Source: CAYOCE01 sp964402405 (GTDB lineage Bacteria > Pseudomonadota > Alphaproteobacteria > UBA7879). From it: 46,500 nt of DNA. Location of the stretch: the NCBI GenBank assembly GCA_964402405.1, contig CAYOCE010000004.1:1-46500 (forward strand), written 5' to 3'. Below the pieces are notes generated by a model. That model saw only the letters and a program-made list of their open reading frames with translations, ran no database searches and was not told the DNA's origin. Shown here one piece after another: positions 1 to 9,356 of the stretch; within the stretch, counting starts at the first letter, position 1, and every line of letters begins with the position of its first letter. Made by a program: the position numbers and the translations under genes.

Positions 1-727
1 CCTCATCAAAAGCCTCTTCTCGACCATCTCGATCTGCTTGGGTTTTCATGTCAACAGACATATACATTCTTGCCTCATCTGGAGTCCAAGAAAGACGGTC
101 AAGTTCATAATAGGCTCGCTCCATAATTGCATCACTCCCAATGATTTCCTTCAGGTCATCTGGATCCGTCTCCGGGGCATTCTTCAAGAAATAACACCAC
201 TTTTGAATCATGGTTTTCAGATCTTTCTTCGAAACCTTAAACTTTGGAAGCTCAACAAACGAAAATGAAAAATCTTTCAAATCATTTTCCAAGGTCTTCT
301 CATCTAATATCTTATGGTACGAGATATAATCAGATTTTCCTGGAAACACGATAAAATTAGTAATGGCCAAGAAAATCACCGCCTTCAGATCCTTATATTC
401 GGTGCCCTTGTCCCGTTGGTCAATGTAAGTCCTTGCCGCATAATATTGGGCACGTCTTTCAAAGCCAGGGTCTCTTGCAATCTGCATTTCGATAATAAAG
501 AGATCGCCCTTCAAGTCCTTACATAAGATATCCACAATACTCTGACGCTTACTGGCAACCTCCGGATCCTGATTTGTCTTGAGAAAGGTCACCTCTTCGA
601 TAGGATTGACCGTGCGCGCAAAGACATCATTCAGAAAATGAATCAGAATATCTTTGTTTTTCTCCGTTCCAAAGATTCTTTTAAATGCCCAGTCATTCTT
701 GGGGTCTAAAAATTTACCAATTATCAT
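1..727 (-). CDS. Rpn family recombination-promoting nuclease / putative transposase, 3' end outside window
   Basis: Reading from the ATG at 727 toward the left edge the frame stays open for 242 codons with no stop, so the gene continues outside the window. The translation begins MIIGKFLDPKNDWAFKRIFG and is closely similar over its whole length to the complete gene at 9357-10322. It carries the PD-(D/E)XK-type core in the form SIVDIL then FIIEMQ, with the usual Lys replaced by Gln as in Rpn/PDDEXK_2 proteins. Family members are DNA endonucleases linked to RecA-independent recombination and are often called transposases, but this one shows no terminal repeats. A Shine-Dalgarno AAGGA lies 9 nt before the ATG and a sigma70-like promoter lies just upstream. 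Reading frame and family are secure; the biological role is not. Confidence 0.88.
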   Translation of the reverse strand, partial: MIIGKFLDPKNDWAFKRIFGTEKNKDILIHFLNDVFARTVNPIEEVTFLKTNQDPEVASKRQSIVDILCKDLKGDLFIIEMQIARDPGFERRAQYYAARTYIDQRDKGTEYKDLKAVIFLAITNFIVFPGKSDYISYHKILDEKTLENDLKDFSFSFVELPKFKVSKKDLKTMIQKWCYFLKNAPETDPDDLKEIIGSDAIMERAYYELDRLSWTPDEARMYMSVDMKTQADRDGREEAFDE

Positions 728-756
728 AATGCATTGTCCTTGCTGAATTTCAACAC

Positions 757-785
757 ATCATATCAATCAACAAAAACTCTTGCAA
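757..785 (-). promoter_or_regulatory. sigma70-type promoter of the left-edge Rpn gene
   Basis: Read on the minus strand, TTGCAA (785-780) and TATGAT (762-757) are separated by exactly 17 nt. Transcription would start near 750, about 23 nt before the ATG at 727. The rest of 728-832, the gap to ileS, is AT-rich with an A/T-only dyad near 800-820 that could be a weak end signal for ileS. Confidence 0.55.
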
Positions 786-832
786 GTCTTTTTTACGTAT
801 TTTTTATAATAATTATAAAATATATAAACGAC

Positions 833-3622
833 TTACTCCAACTCCAACACCGCTTCATGGCATCTATTGCATATATCCTGATGACTTGGGATGTTCCCAA
901 CTTCCTCTAACACCCGCCAACACCTAGCGCATTTAGTACCCGGAGCCATGAAAATAACAGCCCCCACATGAGGGACGCCTTCTAGGACAAAGGCTCCGTC
1001 GGGAATGTTTCTAAGGACTACTTCTATATGGGAAGCAATCATGATCTCCGCCAAAGGAAACTCATGGACCTTGTTTGCCAACGGATGATTATCTAAATAA
1101 AGACTAACCCCTGCCTGTAGGCTCGATCCCAAATGACCCTGGGCACGTTCGCGTTCAATGGCACCCGTGACAACCCGACGAATATCTCGCAGTTGATCCC
1201 ACACCTTTCCAAGATCTGGCTGATGCCATTCTTTAGGAACAGCTGAAAAATCCTCCAGGTGAATACTAAGGGCATTGGCGCCGTGATACGTGCGCCAAAC
1301 CTCCTCAGCCGTGAAAGATAAAATAGGAGCAAACCAACGGGTCAAATGATCAAAGAGTTGCTTCAAAATATACAGAGTAGACTGGCACGCCTTGCTGTTA
1401 CGGCTATCGCAGTACAATGTATCCTTACGAATATCGAAATAGAGCGCCGACAAATCCACGGCACAAAATTGATAAAGTTCCTTGAACAAGCCATGGAAAT
1501 CGTAGCTGATGGATTTTTCACGCACCACCTGATCCAACTCAGAAAGTCGATGGAGAACCCATTTCTCAAGGGATGGCAGTTGATCATAGGAAATATCCTG
1601 AATCGTAACGCCGGTGATATTTCCTAAAATGTATCTAAACGTATTCCGAAGTTTCCGATAGATATCTTCTTGACGTTTGATGATTTCTGATCCAATACGT
1701 AGATCCTCGCTATAGTCAGATCCCAATACCCATAGGCGCAAAATATCCGCCCCGTGTTTTTCAATCAATTCATCCAGAGATACCGCATTTCCCTGGGATT
1801 TGGACATCTTGTAGCCCTGGGCATCCACCACGAACCCATGGGTTAACACGGCTTTGTAGGGCGCAACGCCCCGTGTTCCCACAGATTCCAGAAGGGAACT
1901 ATGAAACCATCCCCGATGTTGATCAGAACCCTCTAAATACAAATCCGCAGGCCACGCGAGATCAGTTTTTCCCTCTAACACAAAGCTATGGGTACAGCCA
2001 CTTTCAAACCACACATCCACAATGTCCTGGCATTTCTCATAGTCCTTAGGATTATGATCTGGGGCTAAAAATCTTTCCTCAACACCAGCTTCGAACCACA
2101 AATCCGATCCATCCTTGGCAATGGCCTCATAAATACGTTGATTGACTTTATCATCCTTCAGAGGTTGTCCTGTTTCCTTATGCACAAACAACGCAATGGG
2201 AACGCCCCATGCCCGCTGGCGGGATAGACACCAATCAGGACGCGTGGCAATCATAGACGTGATACGGTTTTCCCCTTGACTCGGAATCCACTTGGTTTTT
2301 TTGATAGCTTCCAGAGCCTTAGACCTGAGATCATTGGCCTCCATGGAAATAAACCACTGGGGAGTCGTTCTAAAAATCAACGGGGCCTTGGACCTCCAAG
2401 AATGGGGATAACTGTGGAAGATTTCTGTTTTATGGAGCAATGCCCCCACATCCTCCAGCGCCTGCATCACCGGTTCATTGGCCTTGAATACATGGATTCC
2501 CTTGAACAGGGGCACATGGTCATAATAAACCCCATCATCCCCCACAGTTTGGGGAATCTCGATACCATATTTCTGACCTACGGCAAAGTCCTCTACGCCA
2601 TGACCAGGGGCTGTATGCACAAAGCCGGTTCCCTGATCTGTCGTTACATGATCCCCTGCCAACAAGGGCACATCAAAGTCATAGCCTTGACCATGGAACG
2701 GATGATGGGCAATAGTGCCTGCCAAATCAGATCCTTGAACTGTTCCTAAAACTTGATGCTGATTGACTTCTACTTCCTTGAGAAAGGCTGGCACCAAATC
2801 TTTGGCGACGACGTATTTTTTGCCCTTCAGTTTTGGATGATCCTCCATCAGCAACACCTGATAAGCAACATCACTATGATAGGCAATGGCTCTGTTCCCC
2901 GGGATTGTCCAGGGGGTGGTCGTCCAGATCACAACCTCGGTATCCTTCAACAAATCATGCCCTGTTTTCACAACGGGAAACCCAACATAAATGCTGGGCG
3001 AGGTTTTATCCTTATATTCAACCTCAGCTTCAGCCAAGGCAGTTTTTTCAATAACGGACCACTGGATAGGCCGGACGCCTTTATAGAGCCCCCCATTCAT
3101 CAAGAATTTGAAAATCTCCTGAACAATTGCCGCTTCGGAAGTAAAATCCATGGTGATATAAGGGTTTTTCCAATCCCCTAAAACCCCCAGGCGCTGAAAT
3201 TCTTGGGCCTGAATACCCACCCATTTCGCCGCAAAGTTTCGACACTCTGAACGAAACTCAATGACGGGCACATGGTCCTTGTTTTTTCCCTGCTTTTTAT
3301 ACTCGGTTTCCACCATCCATTCGATGGGCAGACCATGGCAATCCCATCCGGAAATGTAGGGAGCTTTTTTCCCCAGCATGCGCTGATACTTCATCACCAC
3401 GTCCTTGAGGATTTTATTCAGGGCATGGCCGATGTGCAAATGCCCATTGGCGTACGGGGGGCCATCATGCAACATGAAGATGTCTTTTTTGGATTGAGCC
3501 TTCAACGCCTCATACAAATTTGCCTGTTGCCATGTGGCCAAAATCTCAGCCTCCTTCTGGGGCAAAGACGCCTTCATGGGAAAATCCGTCTTGGGCAGAA
3601 ATACTGTGTTCTTGTAATCCAT
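833..3622 (-). CDS. ileS: isoleucine--tRNA ligase
   Basis: Class I aminoacyl-tRNA synthetase that charges tRNA-Ile with isoleucine in the cytoplasm and edits misloaded valine. At 929 residues it has the normal length of the bacterial enzyme. The HIGH motif is at residues 63-66 (PPYANGHLHIGHALNK context), the KMSKS motif lies in YKMSKSQGNAV about two thirds along, and the C-terminal zinc knuckle is present as CARC (near 898) and CNRC (near 918). The ATG at 3622 follows AGGAAC at good spacing. The gene stands alone between the left Rpn gene and a palindromic repeat; lspA, often next to ileS in other bacteria, is not here. All expected motifs are intact, so a working housekeeping enzyme is the clear reading. 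Confidence 0.98.
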   Translation of the reverse strand: MDYKNTVFLPKTDFPMKASLPQKEAEILATWQQANLYEALKAQSKKDIFMLHDGPPYANGHLHIGHALNKILKDVVMKYQRMLGKKAPYISGWDCHGLPIEWMVETEYKKQGKNKDHVPVIEFRSECRNFAAKWVGIQAQEFQRLGVLGDWKNPYITMDFTSEAAIVQEIFKFLMNGGLYKGVRPIQWSVIEKTALAEAEVEYKDKTSPSIYVGFPVVKTGHDLLKDTEVVIWTTTPWTIPGNRAIAYHSDVAYQVLLMEDHPKLKGKKYVVAKDLVPAFLKEVEVNQHQVLGTVQGSDLAGTIAHHPFHGQGYDFDVPLLAGDHVTTDQGTGFVHTAPGHGVEDFAVGQKYGIEIPQTVGDDGVYYDHVPLFKGIHVFKANEPVMQALEDVGALLHKTEIFHSYPHSWRSKAPLIFRTTPQWFISMEANDLRSKALEAIKKTKWIPSQGENRITSMIATRPDWCLSRQRAWGVPIALFVHKETGQPLKDDKVNQRIYEAIAKDGSDLWFEAGVEERFLAPDHNPKDYEKCQDIVDVWFESGCTHSFVLEGKTDLAWPADLYLEGSDQHRGWFHSSLLESVGTRGVAPYKAVLTHGFVVDAQGYKMSKSQGNAVSLDELIEKHGADILRLWVLGSDYSEDLRIGSEIIKRQEDIYRKLRNTFRYILGNITGVTIQDISYDQLPSLEKWVLHRLSELDQVVREKSISYDFHGLFKELYQFCAVDLSALYFDIRKDTLYCDSRNSKACQSTLYILKQLFDHLTRWFAPILSFTAEEVWRTYHGANALSIHLEDFSAVPKEWHQPDLGKVWDQLRDIRRVVTGAIERERAQGHLGSSLQAGVSLYLDNHPLANKVHEFPLAEIMIASHIEVVLRNIPDGAFVLEGVPHVGAVIFMAPGTKCARCWRVLEEVGNIPSHQDICNRCHEAVLELE

Positions 3623-3703
3623 TTTTTGTTCCTAATAATTGTAGGGAGTTAATTATAACAACCTGAGTTCTGGATAAGAATAGCGTAAACATTAAAAATC
3701 GAC

Positions 3704-3864
3704 GTCATCCTGAGCCGTGAGCGCAGCGAGCGTGCGTAAGGATCCAAGACACATGAGAGGGCGTAGCCCTCACTTTATAAAGAAAAAACAAAGTGAAGGC
3801 TGCGCCTTCCCATTTGTGCTGGACCCGCAGGCAGCGCTCGCTAAAGCTCGCTGCTCAGGATGAC
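3704..3864. repeat. dispersed palindromic repeat, copy 1
   Basis: A 161-bp element bounded by a perfect 12-bp inverted repeat, GTCATCCTGAGC (3704-3715) and GCTCAGGATGAC (3853-3864). Inside are shorter dyads (AGGGCGTAGCCCT, and GAAGGCTGCGCCTTC) and the segment CCCATTTGTGCTGG, which also occurs in copy 2 at 5742-5949. It fills most of the 3623-3974 gap upstream of ileS. The size, end symmetry and lack of coding capacity resemble MITE- or REP-like elements. I see nothing else in the remainder of the gap. Confidence 0.75.
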
Positions 3865-3974
3865 ATAAAAAGTAGTCATAAAGCGATTCTTGTCCAAAAC
3901 TCAGGCCATAATAAAGGGTTTTCCCATTTTCAGCTAGGAAGATCAAGGAAAATTTTGAAAGGATCTAGACAAGT

Positions 3975-4625
3975 TTACTCTTCAGTGGGATCGACATACT
4001 CAACTCGTGCGGGGGGGCCTACTTGAGTACCATCGAGAAGAAGATATGCACCCTCAAGGAGAGGGAGAAATCTAAGGACTTTACCCGGGCGGCACTCAGG
4101 ATCTCCGAGTTCTTGAGTAATGGATGCCATTTCTCTTGCATCAGCCGCTTCGGCATCTGTATAAAGCCCCCTCTCATAAAGCTCCTTCTCAATGTCCTTT
4201 TTAGACAAATCTTCCGCAATCCCTTCTAACGGTCTATCATTGAACAGGATTTCATATGCCACATGATCTATCCTTAAAAATCTATATGTTTCTTTATTCA
4301 CCAACTCAGGATGAAGGTTTCTAGTTGTTAAGATCATTCTGCCAGGAACCCTTCCTCTGGCAGCAGGAATTTGAAATTGCGCCTCACCATCGCGACTAGT
4401 CATCTGGATATACTCGTTATCCCGATCCCCACTTATGTCAGTTCCCGTTGCATCAACTGTAAGACCTGTGATGGTTACTGGTACCTCAAGGAAATTCTTA
4501 ATAATAATTTTTTTACATGGAGCACTTGTGTCTGAGATAGACCCTTCTTCAGCAGATAAATGGAGAGCATCTGCCGTGTTGAGTAATGGTAAGAGCAAGA
4601 CAAAAAAGAAGATTAGTTTTTTCAT
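3975..4625 (-). CDS. hypothetical secreted protein
   Basis: 216 residues. The N-terminus MKKLIFFFVLLLPLLNTADA is a typical Sec signal peptide, with cleavage expected after ADA, so the product should be periplasmic or exported. I chose the ATG at 4625 rather than one three codons earlier because AAGGA lies 8 nt before it and would touch the earlier one. The mature part begins with a beta-rich stretch (KKIIIKNFLEVPVTITGLTVDATGT in outline, one Cys) and continues with an acidic, helical region and a second Cys near DPECRPGK. I do not recognise a family. It is monocistronic, flanked by nusB on one side and the copy 1 repeat on the other. Its function is unknown. Confidence 0.75.
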   Translation of the reverse strand: MKKLIFFFVLLLPLLNTADALHLSAEEGSISDTSAPCKKIIIKNFLEVPVTITGLTVDATGTDISGDRDNEYIQMTSRDGEAQFQIPAARGRVPGRMILTTRNLHPELVNKETYRFLRIDHVAYEILFNDRPLEGIAEDLSKKDIEKELYERGLYTDAEAADAREMASITQELGDPECRPGKVLRFLPLLEGAYLLLDGTQVGPPARVEYVDPTEE

Positions 4626-4747
4626 AATATACATCCTTATTTTAAGTTAGCCAAATGTAGCTGCTTTTTATTTGTTGTTCAATAATTTTAGTACTCTAGA
4701 CAACAGATTTAAGTAGTAAAGAAGATCATTTGAAAGAGAGGGCGTAT

Positions 4748-5233
4748 TTAAGGCCGTAACGCTTTCGCCAATTTATCCAACACGCCATTCACAAACCCTG
4801 ATTCTTTTTCATCATAGAAGGTGTGGGTCAAGTTCACGTATTCAGATACAATAATGCGGGCGGGAGTATCGGGACATTGCAGCAATTCAAAAGTCCCCGC
4901 CTCAAGAATGACCCGTAGCACCAATTCAATGCGATCAAAGGGCCAGTCCTCCCGTAGGTTTTGGGTGATCAAGTGATGAATATTCTCTTGATTCACAAGG
5001 ACACCCTGAACAATGGTTTCAAAGAGCTCCAGATTCATGGGAATATCTGTGCCTTCAGGGGTTTGAGGGCCCTTGAAATGACCTGAGAATTCCTTTATAC
5101 CCTGGGAAACAGGCGTCTTGGTGATGTAGTGTTGATACAGGGCCTGAATGGCTGCCAAGCGCGCCGCACTCCGCTTTGATAAAGGATGGGGCTTCTCTTG
5201 AGGTTCTATTTGTGGTTCTAATGAGTCTGACAT
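4748..5233 (-). CDS. nusB: transcription antitermination protein NusB
   Basis: NusB binds boxA RNA with NusE (ribosomal protein S10) and helps antitermination of rRNA operons. The 161-residue product shows the all-helical NusB fold signature: RSAARLAAIQALYQ near residues 20-34, then DWPFDRIELVLRVILEAGTFELL and ARIIVSEYVNLTHTFYDEKESGFVNGVLDKLA at the C-terminus. The first about 18 residues are an acidic/proline-rich extension. The gene starts 15 nt after the nrdR stop, so the two are almost certainly cotranscribed. The glyA-nrdR-nusB order matches many alphaproteobacteria, but the riboflavin genes often lying between nrdR and nusB are absent. Confidence 0.95.
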   Translation of the reverse strand: MSDSLEPQIEPQEKPHPLSKRSAARLAAIQALYQHYITKTPVSQGIKEFSGHFKGPQTPEGTDIPMNLELFETIVQGVLVNQENIHHLITQNLREDWPFDRIELVLRVILEAGTFELLQCPDTPARIIVSEYVNLTHTFYDEKESGFVNGVLDKLAKALRP

Positions 5234-5248
5234 TAATATATAAATCCT

Positions 5249-5707
5249 TTAAACTTCTTCTTTTTTCAGTGTTTCAATCAGCTCTTCGAAATCCTTCGCC
5301 TCGGCAAAATCTTTGTAAACGGACGCAAAACGAATGTAGGCTACGGGATCCAGGGTCTTTAAGGAATCCAAAACCATCTCACCAATTTGTTTGGTGCTAA
5401 CCTCAGATTCCCCACTGGATTCCAATTTGCGCACAATACTATTGATTACGCGTTCTACTTGTTCCGTATCCATACCCCGTTTACGAACGGCGGAATACAC
5501 AGATCTGGCCAACTTCTCTCGCTCAAACGGGGTTCGATCGCCGCTTTTTTTCAGGATGGTGATTTCACACAATTGCACCCGCTCAAAAGTCGTAAAGCGC
5601 GATCCACATTGGGGGCAACCCCGGCGTCGGCGAATGGCAACACCATCCTCCGAAGGCCTGGAGTCCTTGACTTGCGTATCTAAATATCCACAAAATGGAC
5701 AGCGCAT
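5249..5707 (-). CDS. nrdR: transcriptional repressor NrdR
   Basis: NrdR is a nucleotide-sensing repressor of ribonucleotide reductase genes. The 152-residue protein has the usual length. The N-terminal zinc ribbon uses Cys3, Cys6, Cys31 and Cys34 (MRCPFC and GCPQCGSRF), followed by the basic stretch RRRRG that contacts the operator. The ATP-cone domain occupies about residues 49-139 (KKSGDRTPFEREKLARSV start). It lies downstream of glyA, with a palindromic repeat in the gap, and directly upstream of nusB. Its target nrd genes are not in the window, so the regulon cannot be checked here. Confidence 0.97.
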   Translation of the reverse strand: MRCPFCGYLDTQVKDSRPSEDGVAIRRRRGCPQCGSRFTTFERVQLCEITILKKSGDRTPFEREKLARSVYSAVRKRGMDTEQVERVINSIVRKLESSGESEVSTKQIGEMVLDSLKTLDPVAYIRFASVYKDFAEAKDFEELIETLKKEEV

Positions 5708-5741
5708 TTATGATCCTTTACTTTTATGCATTTCTTTTTAC

Positions 5742-5949
5742 CGTCATCCCGGACGAAGCGCAGGGCCCCGAAGGGGCACCAGCAAAGATCCGGGCCCCAG
5801 GGATTATGGGAGGACGACTCGCCACGGCGAAGCCTTTGGCGTAGCCGGGAGTCCTCACCTTATTTTTCTTTATAGGGTGATGGCTTACGCCATCCCATTT
5901 GTGCTGGGTCCCAGGTCTGCGTTCGCAAGCTCACTTGCCTGGGATGACG
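5742..5949. repeat. dispersed palindromic repeat, copy 2
   Basis: A 208-bp element with 9-bp inverted ends CGTCATCCC (5742-5750) and GGGATGACG (5941-5949). It contains several nested dyads, for example GAGGAC with GTCCTC around a GGCGAAGCC/GGCGTAGCC core, and GGTGATGGC with GCCATCCC. The segment ATTATGGGAGGACGACTCGC is shared exactly with copy 3. The element lies between glyA and nrdR, inside what is otherwise a tight operon, so its RNA form may fold strongly and affect downstream expression. It accounts for nearly all of the 5708-5967 gap. Confidence 0.8.
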
Positions 5950-5967
5950 TCAATAAGGCAGCAACCC

Positions 5968-7248
5968 TCATCCCACCCGTGTATAAATCGGAAATGTCTT
6001 ACACATGGCAACAACGCGTTTCTTTACCTCTTGCTCAATCGCCCTATTTCCATCGATACCACTTGCTCCAAGGCCCTCGAGAACAATATTAATCAATTCG
6101 GCGGTTGCTTCAAAATCACCTTCTTTAAATCCCCGCGTTGTCATGGCGGGGCTACCCAACCGAATGCCCGAGGTAATTCTGGGGCTGGTGGGATCAAAAG
6201 GAATGGCATTTTTGTTGCATATCAAACCAGCGCGCTCCAGGCTACGTTCCGCATCTTGTCCCGTCACACCCTTGGGGCGCAAATCCACCAAAATCAAGTG
6301 AGAATCAGTTCCCCCAGAAGCCAAATGATATCCATTCTGTAACATGGCTTTGGCCAGCGCTTGGGCATTTTTAACAATCTGATGCGCATAGGTTTTAAAC
6401 GCCGGTTGTAAGGCCTCGCCAAAGGCAACAGCCTTGGCGGCAATCACGTGCATCAAGGGCCCCCCTTGCAGGCCTGGAAAAATCGCGGAATTTATTTTCT
6501 TAATCAAATCCTCGTCATTGGTCAGGATAATACCGCCCCTAGGCCCCCTGAGAGTCTTATGAGTCGTACTGGTCACCACATGAGCATGATCACACGGATT
6601 GGGATAAACACCTCCCGCCACAAGTCCTGAGAAATGGGCCATATCCACCATTAAATAGGCGCCCACCTCATCAGCAATGGCGCGGAATCTTTTGAAATCA
6701 ATGATTCGAGAATAGGCGGAACCACCGGCAATAATAATCTTGGGGTTATGTTGAAAGGCTAGGTCTCTCACCTGATCATAATCAATGAGATGTGTATCAG
6801 GATGCACATCATAGGGAACCGGATGAAACCATTTGCCTGACATGTTTACAGGGGATCCGTGGGTTAGATGTCCCCCCGCATTTAGACCCATGCCCAGGAA
6901 GGTATCCCCTGGATTCATCAAGGCCAAAAATACCGCCTGATTGGCCTGGGATCCTGAGTGAGGCTGCACATTGGCAAACTTACAATTCATCAACTTGGTG
7001 AGTCGTTCGATTGCCAGAGTTTCCACCTGATCCACATATTCACAACCGCCGTAATACCGTTTTCCGGGATATCCTTCAGCATACTTGTTAGTAAGGATAG
7101 ACCCTTGGGCATTCAAGACCGCTTGCGATACCAGATTTTCCGACGCAATCAGCTCAATGTTGTCCTGCTGCCGGACCAAATCCTTTTGAATTAGATCAAA
7201 GAGACCTGAATCTGTGGTTTGCAAAGGCTCTTCAAAAAAGTGCTTCAT
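5968..7248 (-). CDS. glyA: serine hydroxymethyltransferase
   Basis: PLP-dependent cytoplasmic enzyme that interconverts serine and glycine with tetrahydrofolate, feeding one-carbon units to purine, thymidylate and methionine synthesis. The 426-residue length is standard. The PLP lysine is Lys231 in VTSTTHKTLRGPRGG, and the N-terminal substrate region IELIASENLVS and the GGHLTHG stretch (126-132) are present. It starts 10 nt after the yidC stop, so it is likely translated from the yidD-yidC transcript. ThyX, another folate-linked enzyme, is encoded 23 kb away. No anomalies are visible. Confidence 0.98.
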   Translation of the reverse strand: MKHFFEEPLQTTDSGLFDLIQKDLVRQQDNIELIASENLVSQAVLNAQGSILTNKYAEGYPGKRYYGGCEYVDQVETLAIERLTKLMNCKFANVQPHSGSQANQAVFLALMNPGDTFLGMGLNAGGHLTHGSPVNMSGKWFHPVPYDVHPDTHLIDYDQVRDLAFQHNPKIIIAGGSAYSRIIDFKRFRAIADEVGAYLMVDMAHFSGLVAGGVYPNPCDHAHVVTSTTHKTLRGPRGGIILTNDEDLIKKINSAIFPGLQGGPLMHVIAAKAVAFGEALQPAFKTYAHQIVKNAQALAKAMLQNGYHLASGGTDSHLILVDLRPKGVTGQDAERSLERAGLICNKNAIPFDPTSPRITSGIRLGSPAMTTRGFKEGDFEATAELINIVLEGLGASGIDGNRAIEQEVKKRVVAMCKTFPIYTRVG

Positions 7249-7258
7249 AGATACTCCT

Positions 7259-9022
7259 TTAGCCTTTGGTAAAAATTTCCCACCAAGAGGCTTTATATTT
7301 TTGTTGCTCTAAAACCTTTCCTTTTGCCCCCAGGCGCATGATATACCACTGTTGGCCAATGGCTAAAACGTTGCTCCATGTCCAATACAAAACCAAGCCC
7401 GCTGGGAATTGGGCCAGCAAATAGGTGAAAAAGAACGGCATGATCAAAAATACCTTGGCCTGCATAGGATCCATGGGCTGGGGATTCAGCTTTTGTTGCA
7501 ATAGCATGGTCACCCCCATCAACACAGGCAGAACCCCGATCATTAGGAATCCTGGCGGTGTCCAAGGGATCAAGCCGAACAAATTAAATAAGGTTGTGGG
7601 ATCCGGGGCAGATAGATCATGAATCCATCCGTAGAACGGCGCATGACGCATTTCCAAGGTTACAAACAAAACCTTATAAAGGGCAAAGAACACAGGAATC
7701 TGGATGAGCATGGGCAAACATCCAGCAACAGGGTTCACTTTATTTTTCTTGTAAAACTCCATCATTTCCTGATTCATGCGCATCTTATCATCGCCATACC
7801 GTTCCTTGATTTTCAACATCTCGGGTTGCAATTGGCGCATACGGCTCATGGATCTAAAGGATTTGTTGGCAAGGGGGAAGAATAGAGCGCGCATCAAAAT
7901 GGTCAATAGCAAGATCCCCAATCCAAAATTTCCTAACAAATTGTGGAAGAACGAAAGCGCATAGAAAATAGGCTTGGTGATAAAATAGAACCAGCCGAAA
8001 TCCACTGCCAAATCGAAGGATGGGATGTTCAACGCTTTCTCATACGCATCCAATAATTCAACGGATTTTGCCCCTGCAAAGAAATGGGTGGTGGTTTCTG
8101 TAGTTCCCTTTGGTGCCAACGAGACAACAGGCCCTCTGTAATCCGTTTGATAGTGATTCGCCTCTTTAACGGCACTCCCTCGGAAGTTCACTGTAATAGC
8201 ATCTGCTTGGCTGGGAATGAGGGCTGTCAACCAATACTTATCAGTTATCCCGAGCCATCCCCCTTGGGAAGACACCTCAATTTTTTTCTTCTCAATTAAA
8301 TCCTTGTAATTATGCTGATTGAGCTTGCTATTCAAATATCCAATAGGCCCCTCATAGGAAATAAAGAATTCAGAAACGGGTGGCGTTCCTCCCCTGGAAA
8401 TTAATGCATAAGAATTTAGATCAATAGTTGATTGGGAGAGGTTGTGAACCTTCTGATGAATAGTAAACATATAATTTTCGTCAACGGAAATGATACGTTC
8501 AAATAGCAGGCCCGAGGCACTTTTCCAGCTAAGAATAATGGGGGTATTAGGGGTGAGCTTTTCGCCCTCCACGTGCCATACCGTATCACTTCCAGGCAAA
8601 TCAATATCAACTGCAGACGATACCCAGCCGAATTCGGCGTAATAGGGATTTGCTGTATTGTTGGGAGCTAGCAATACAATTTCCAGGCTACTAGGATCAA
8701 TTTCTGTATGATATTTCACCAGGGTCAAATCATCAATCCGTCCGCCCCTAACGGTGATAGATCCCTTCAAAGAGGGCGTTTCGATGGGAATGCGTTTGTC
8801 GTTAGCAATTACCTCTGCCACCGCTTTTTCAATAGGCGCTGCAGGGGCTGTTGCGCTTGGAGCAATACCATTGCCTGCGGTTTGCTGCATCATAGATTGC
8901 TTTTGTTGTTGCTCCTGAATCATCGCTTCTGCGCGGGGTCGTTCATAAAAATAATGAAATCCCCCCAAAATCAATAGGCTGAGGGCCACAACCAAAAATA
9001 GATTTTTATTTTCCATATTCAT
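7259..9022 (-). CDS. yidC: membrane protein insertase YidC
   Basis: YidC inserts and folds inner-membrane proteins alone or with SecYEG. The 587-residue product has the Gram-negative arrangement: an N-terminal membrane helix (about 8-25), a large periplasmic beta domain (about 60-340), and the conserved C-terminal insertase domain from about 370, including FFPLANKSFRSMSRMRQLQP and the NPVAGCLPMLIQIPVFFALY segment. The C-terminus is Lys/Trp-rich. The start overlaps the end of yidD by 17 nt and is preceded by AAAGGA inside yidD, so the two are probably translationally coupled. Confidence 0.97.
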   Translation of the reverse strand: MNMENKNLFLVVALSLLILGGFHYFYERPRAEAMIQEQQQKQSMMQQTAGNGIAPSATAPAAPIEKAVAEVIANDKRIPIETPSLKGSITVRGGRIDDLTLVKYHTEIDPSSLEIVLLAPNNTANPYYAEFGWVSSAVDIDLPGSDTVWHVEGEKLTPNTPIILSWKSASGLLFERIISVDENYMFTIHQKVHNLSQSTIDLNSYALISRGGTPPVSEFFISYEGPIGYLNSKLNQHNYKDLIEKKKIEVSSQGGWLGITDKYWLTALIPSQADAITVNFRGSAVKEANHYQTDYRGPVVSLAPKGTTETTTHFFAGAKSVELLDAYEKALNIPSFDLAVDFGWFYFITKPIFYALSFFHNLLGNFGLGILLLTILMRALFFPLANKSFRSMSRMRQLQPEMLKIKERYGDDKMRMNQEMMEFYKKNKVNPVAGCLPMLIQIPVFFALYKVLFVTLEMRHAPFYGWIHDLSAPDPTTLFNLFGLIPWTPPGFLMIGVLPVLMGVTMLLQQKLNPQPMDPMQAKVFLIMPFFFTYLLAQFPAGLVLYWTWSNVLAIGQQWYIMRLGAKGKVLEQQKYKASWWEIFTKG

Positions 9023-9269
9023 TTATCTTTCCTTTAATTTCTTTTCTGGGAACAGGGTCAACCCCATGTCCCCCAAACGGATGACACCTTAATAATCGCT
9101 GCAACACTAACCACATACCATAAAACCCATGGGAATTCAAAGCCTCTAATGCATATTCTGAACATGTAGGGAAATATCGGCACCGATGACCCAACCATGG
9201 CGAGAGGCATACCTTATAAAGACGAATCAATTTTTTTAGAACCCATATCATCCTTTGTTGGTATTGCAT
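9006..9269 (-). CDS. yidD: membrane protein insertion efficiency factor YidD
   Basis: Small membrane-associated protein that assists YidC-dependent insertion. The 87-residue sequence contains the family signature LIRLYKVCLSPWLGHRCRYF, then PTCSEYALEAL, and RLLRCHPFGGHGVDPVP, with the conserved cysteines in CRYFPTCS and RCHP. The start is uncertain: the ATG at 9269 has no good Shine-Dalgarno sequence and an alternative ATG lies at 9251. The gene overlaps yidC by 17 nt. In many bacteria rpmH and rnpA lie immediately upstream; here the next gene upstream is an Rpn-family nuclease, so that ancestral cluster has been split. Confidence 0.93.
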   Translation of the reverse strand: MQYQQRMIWVLKKLIRLYKVCLSPWLGHRCRYFPTCSEYALEALNSHGFYGMWLVLQRLLRCHPFGGHGVDPVPRKEIKGKINEYGK

Positions 9270-9356
9270 GAGAGGACGGATGTCAATATTTACTGATACT
9301 TATGCCTATAGGACAATATTCTTAGATTTCCTACGCTCCTCTCCTAGGGACAAGGA

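Noticed and set aside
2276..3181. Plus-strand open frames of 142-157 residues inside ileS
   Set aside because: They are the antisense shadow of a conserved gene; the products show no family pattern.
5391..6092. Long plus-strand open frame over nrdR, the repeat and the glyA end
   Set aside because: It runs antisense to two certain genes and through the palindromic repeat, has no ribosome site and gives a low-complexity, Arg/Ser-rich product.
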